DNA of 64,000 nucleotides from Paenibacillus algorifonticola. GTDB taxonomy: Bacteria; Bacillota; Bacilli; Paenibacillales; Paenibacillaceae. Shown here in pieces: positions 63,590-64,000 of the stretch; position 1 is the stretch's first letter; each line of letters opens with the position of its first letter. The position numbers and the translations under genes are program-made. The notes beneath the pieces were generated by a model, which had not been told where the DNA came from, did not search any database, and worked only from the letters and a program-made list of their open reading frames with translations. The stretch spans positions 87,470 through 151,469 of the forward strand of contig NZ_KQ040781.1 in the NCBI RefSeq assembly GCF_000971975.1. The letters run 5' to 3'.

Positions 63590-64000
63590 TTGGCCATTCA
63601 ATCATTATATACGCTATGGGATGATATTGAGCATTTTGACTTGGGAGATTCCGAGGCAACAGCTGCGGAGTGGCAAGGTCATAAGGGTTTGTATTTAGAA
63701 AAGATGAATGCGGCAGTGTTTCTGCGCGAGGAGCTGCCGTTTACCTCTTTTCGCCTGAAGGCGGAGGTGGCGATTCCACATAAGGTCGGCTTCATTGGCT
63801 TTATTTTCGGAGCAGTGGATGCTCAAAATTATGAGCTCGTCTATTTGGCTCCCGTCGAAATTCAATATGATCCGATTATGAACGGGTCCATGACCTGGCA
63901 AATTTATAATGGAGTTCGCTATCAGAAAGCATTGCCTGACACAACGGGGGTCTGGCAGAAGCTCGCGGTTGAGGTGCATCCTAACGGTGCGTTCGTTTAT
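63590..64000 (+). CDS. Partial protein with concanavalin-like domain (runs off window)
   Basis: An open frame reaches the window end without a stop (137 codons). It reads AIQSLYTLWDDIEHFDLGDS, then FTSFRLKAEVAIPHKVGFIG and GAVDAQNYELVYLAP, then TGVWQKLAVEVHPNG, the pattern of LamG/DUF1080-like beta-sandwiches that bind or process sugars. TTG 63590 follows AGGAGAGG at a longish distance; an in-frame ATG at 63566 is the alternative. No signal peptide is seen with either start. Function unknown. Confidence 0.6.
   Translation, partial: MAIQSLYTLWDDIEHFDLGDSEATAAEWQGHKGLYLEKMNAAVFLREELPFTSFRLKAEVAIPHKVGFIGFIFGAVDAQNYELVYLAPVEIQYDPIMNGSMTWQIYNGVRYQKALPDTTGVWQKLAVEVHPNGAFVY

Overview
The window looks like chromosomal DNA of a plant- or soil-associated Paenibacillus or close relative. 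The evidence is gene content: three YesM/YesN-type two-component systems each beside a carbohydrate ABC transporter, many glycoside hydrolases and polysaccharide lyases, very long secreted multidomain enzymes, GGAGG-type ribosome binding sites, and an IS1182-type transposase fragment. No rRNA, tRNA or CRISPR array was seen.

Region 1 (1-12.6 kb): the end of a beta-helix-type protein, a GH51 alpha-L-arabinofuranosidase, and two giant secreted proteins (1926 and 1237 aa) sharing an alginate-lyase-like catalytic region but with different accessory modules. A CcpA-type cre site lies before the first. The second carries a recent tandem LamG duplication and a decayed C-terminus.

Region 2 (12.7-24.8 kb): a sensor kinase and response regulator, an ABC sugar importer (binding lipoprotein, two permeases), then GH43, a second GH51 almost the same as the first, another GH43, and a broken GH43-like gene. 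Together this is an arabinan/arabinoxylan-oligosaccharide uptake and intracellular hydrolysis locus. The ATPase is not encoded here and is presumably shared.

Region 3 (24.8-28.8 kb): an AT-rich 767-bp gap with three copies of a 17-bp repeat, then an Old Yellow Enzyme with a MarR regulator, and a short-chain dehydrogenase between remnants of a MerR regulator and a second SDR.

Region 4 (28.8-36.8 kb): a second YesM/YesN pair, an LplB/LplC/LplA-type transporter and a nucleoside-hydrolase-like enzyme, closed by a very strong terminator. Region 5 (36.9-38.1 kb): an IS1182-type transposase fused in frame to a decaying GH43 gene.

Region 6 (38.2-49.4 kb): a third YesN/YesM pair on the minus strand, divergent from permease-permease-binding protein-beta-glucuronidase (uidA), then a family 2-like pectate lyase and a VOC protein. 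The locus points to uronic-acid oligosaccharides.

Region 7 (49.7-61.6 kb): a compact co-directional biosynthetic operon and the most interesting part of the window. It encodes an FkbH-type HAD enzyme fused to a carrier protein, a GT4 glycosyltransferase, a single 1857-aa protein read as condensation-adenylation-carrier-thioesterase-MFS exporter, a second glycosyltransferase, a galacturonokinase-like GHMP kinase and a sugar nucleotidyltransferase. The thioesterase has Cys in place of the nucleophilic Ser, and both glycosyltransferases end in a short helix resembling the start of the NRPS. I infer a small glycosylated acyl-amino acid made, decorated and exported by one complex. I do not recognise a characterised pathway with this gene set.

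Region 8 (61.6-64 kb): repetitive intergenic DNA, an ArsR regulator and second Old Yellow Enzyme operon with two identical operators, and the start of a gene cut by the window end. A recurring theme is decay: at least seven gene remnants, mostly C-terminal ends, sit next to intact genes.
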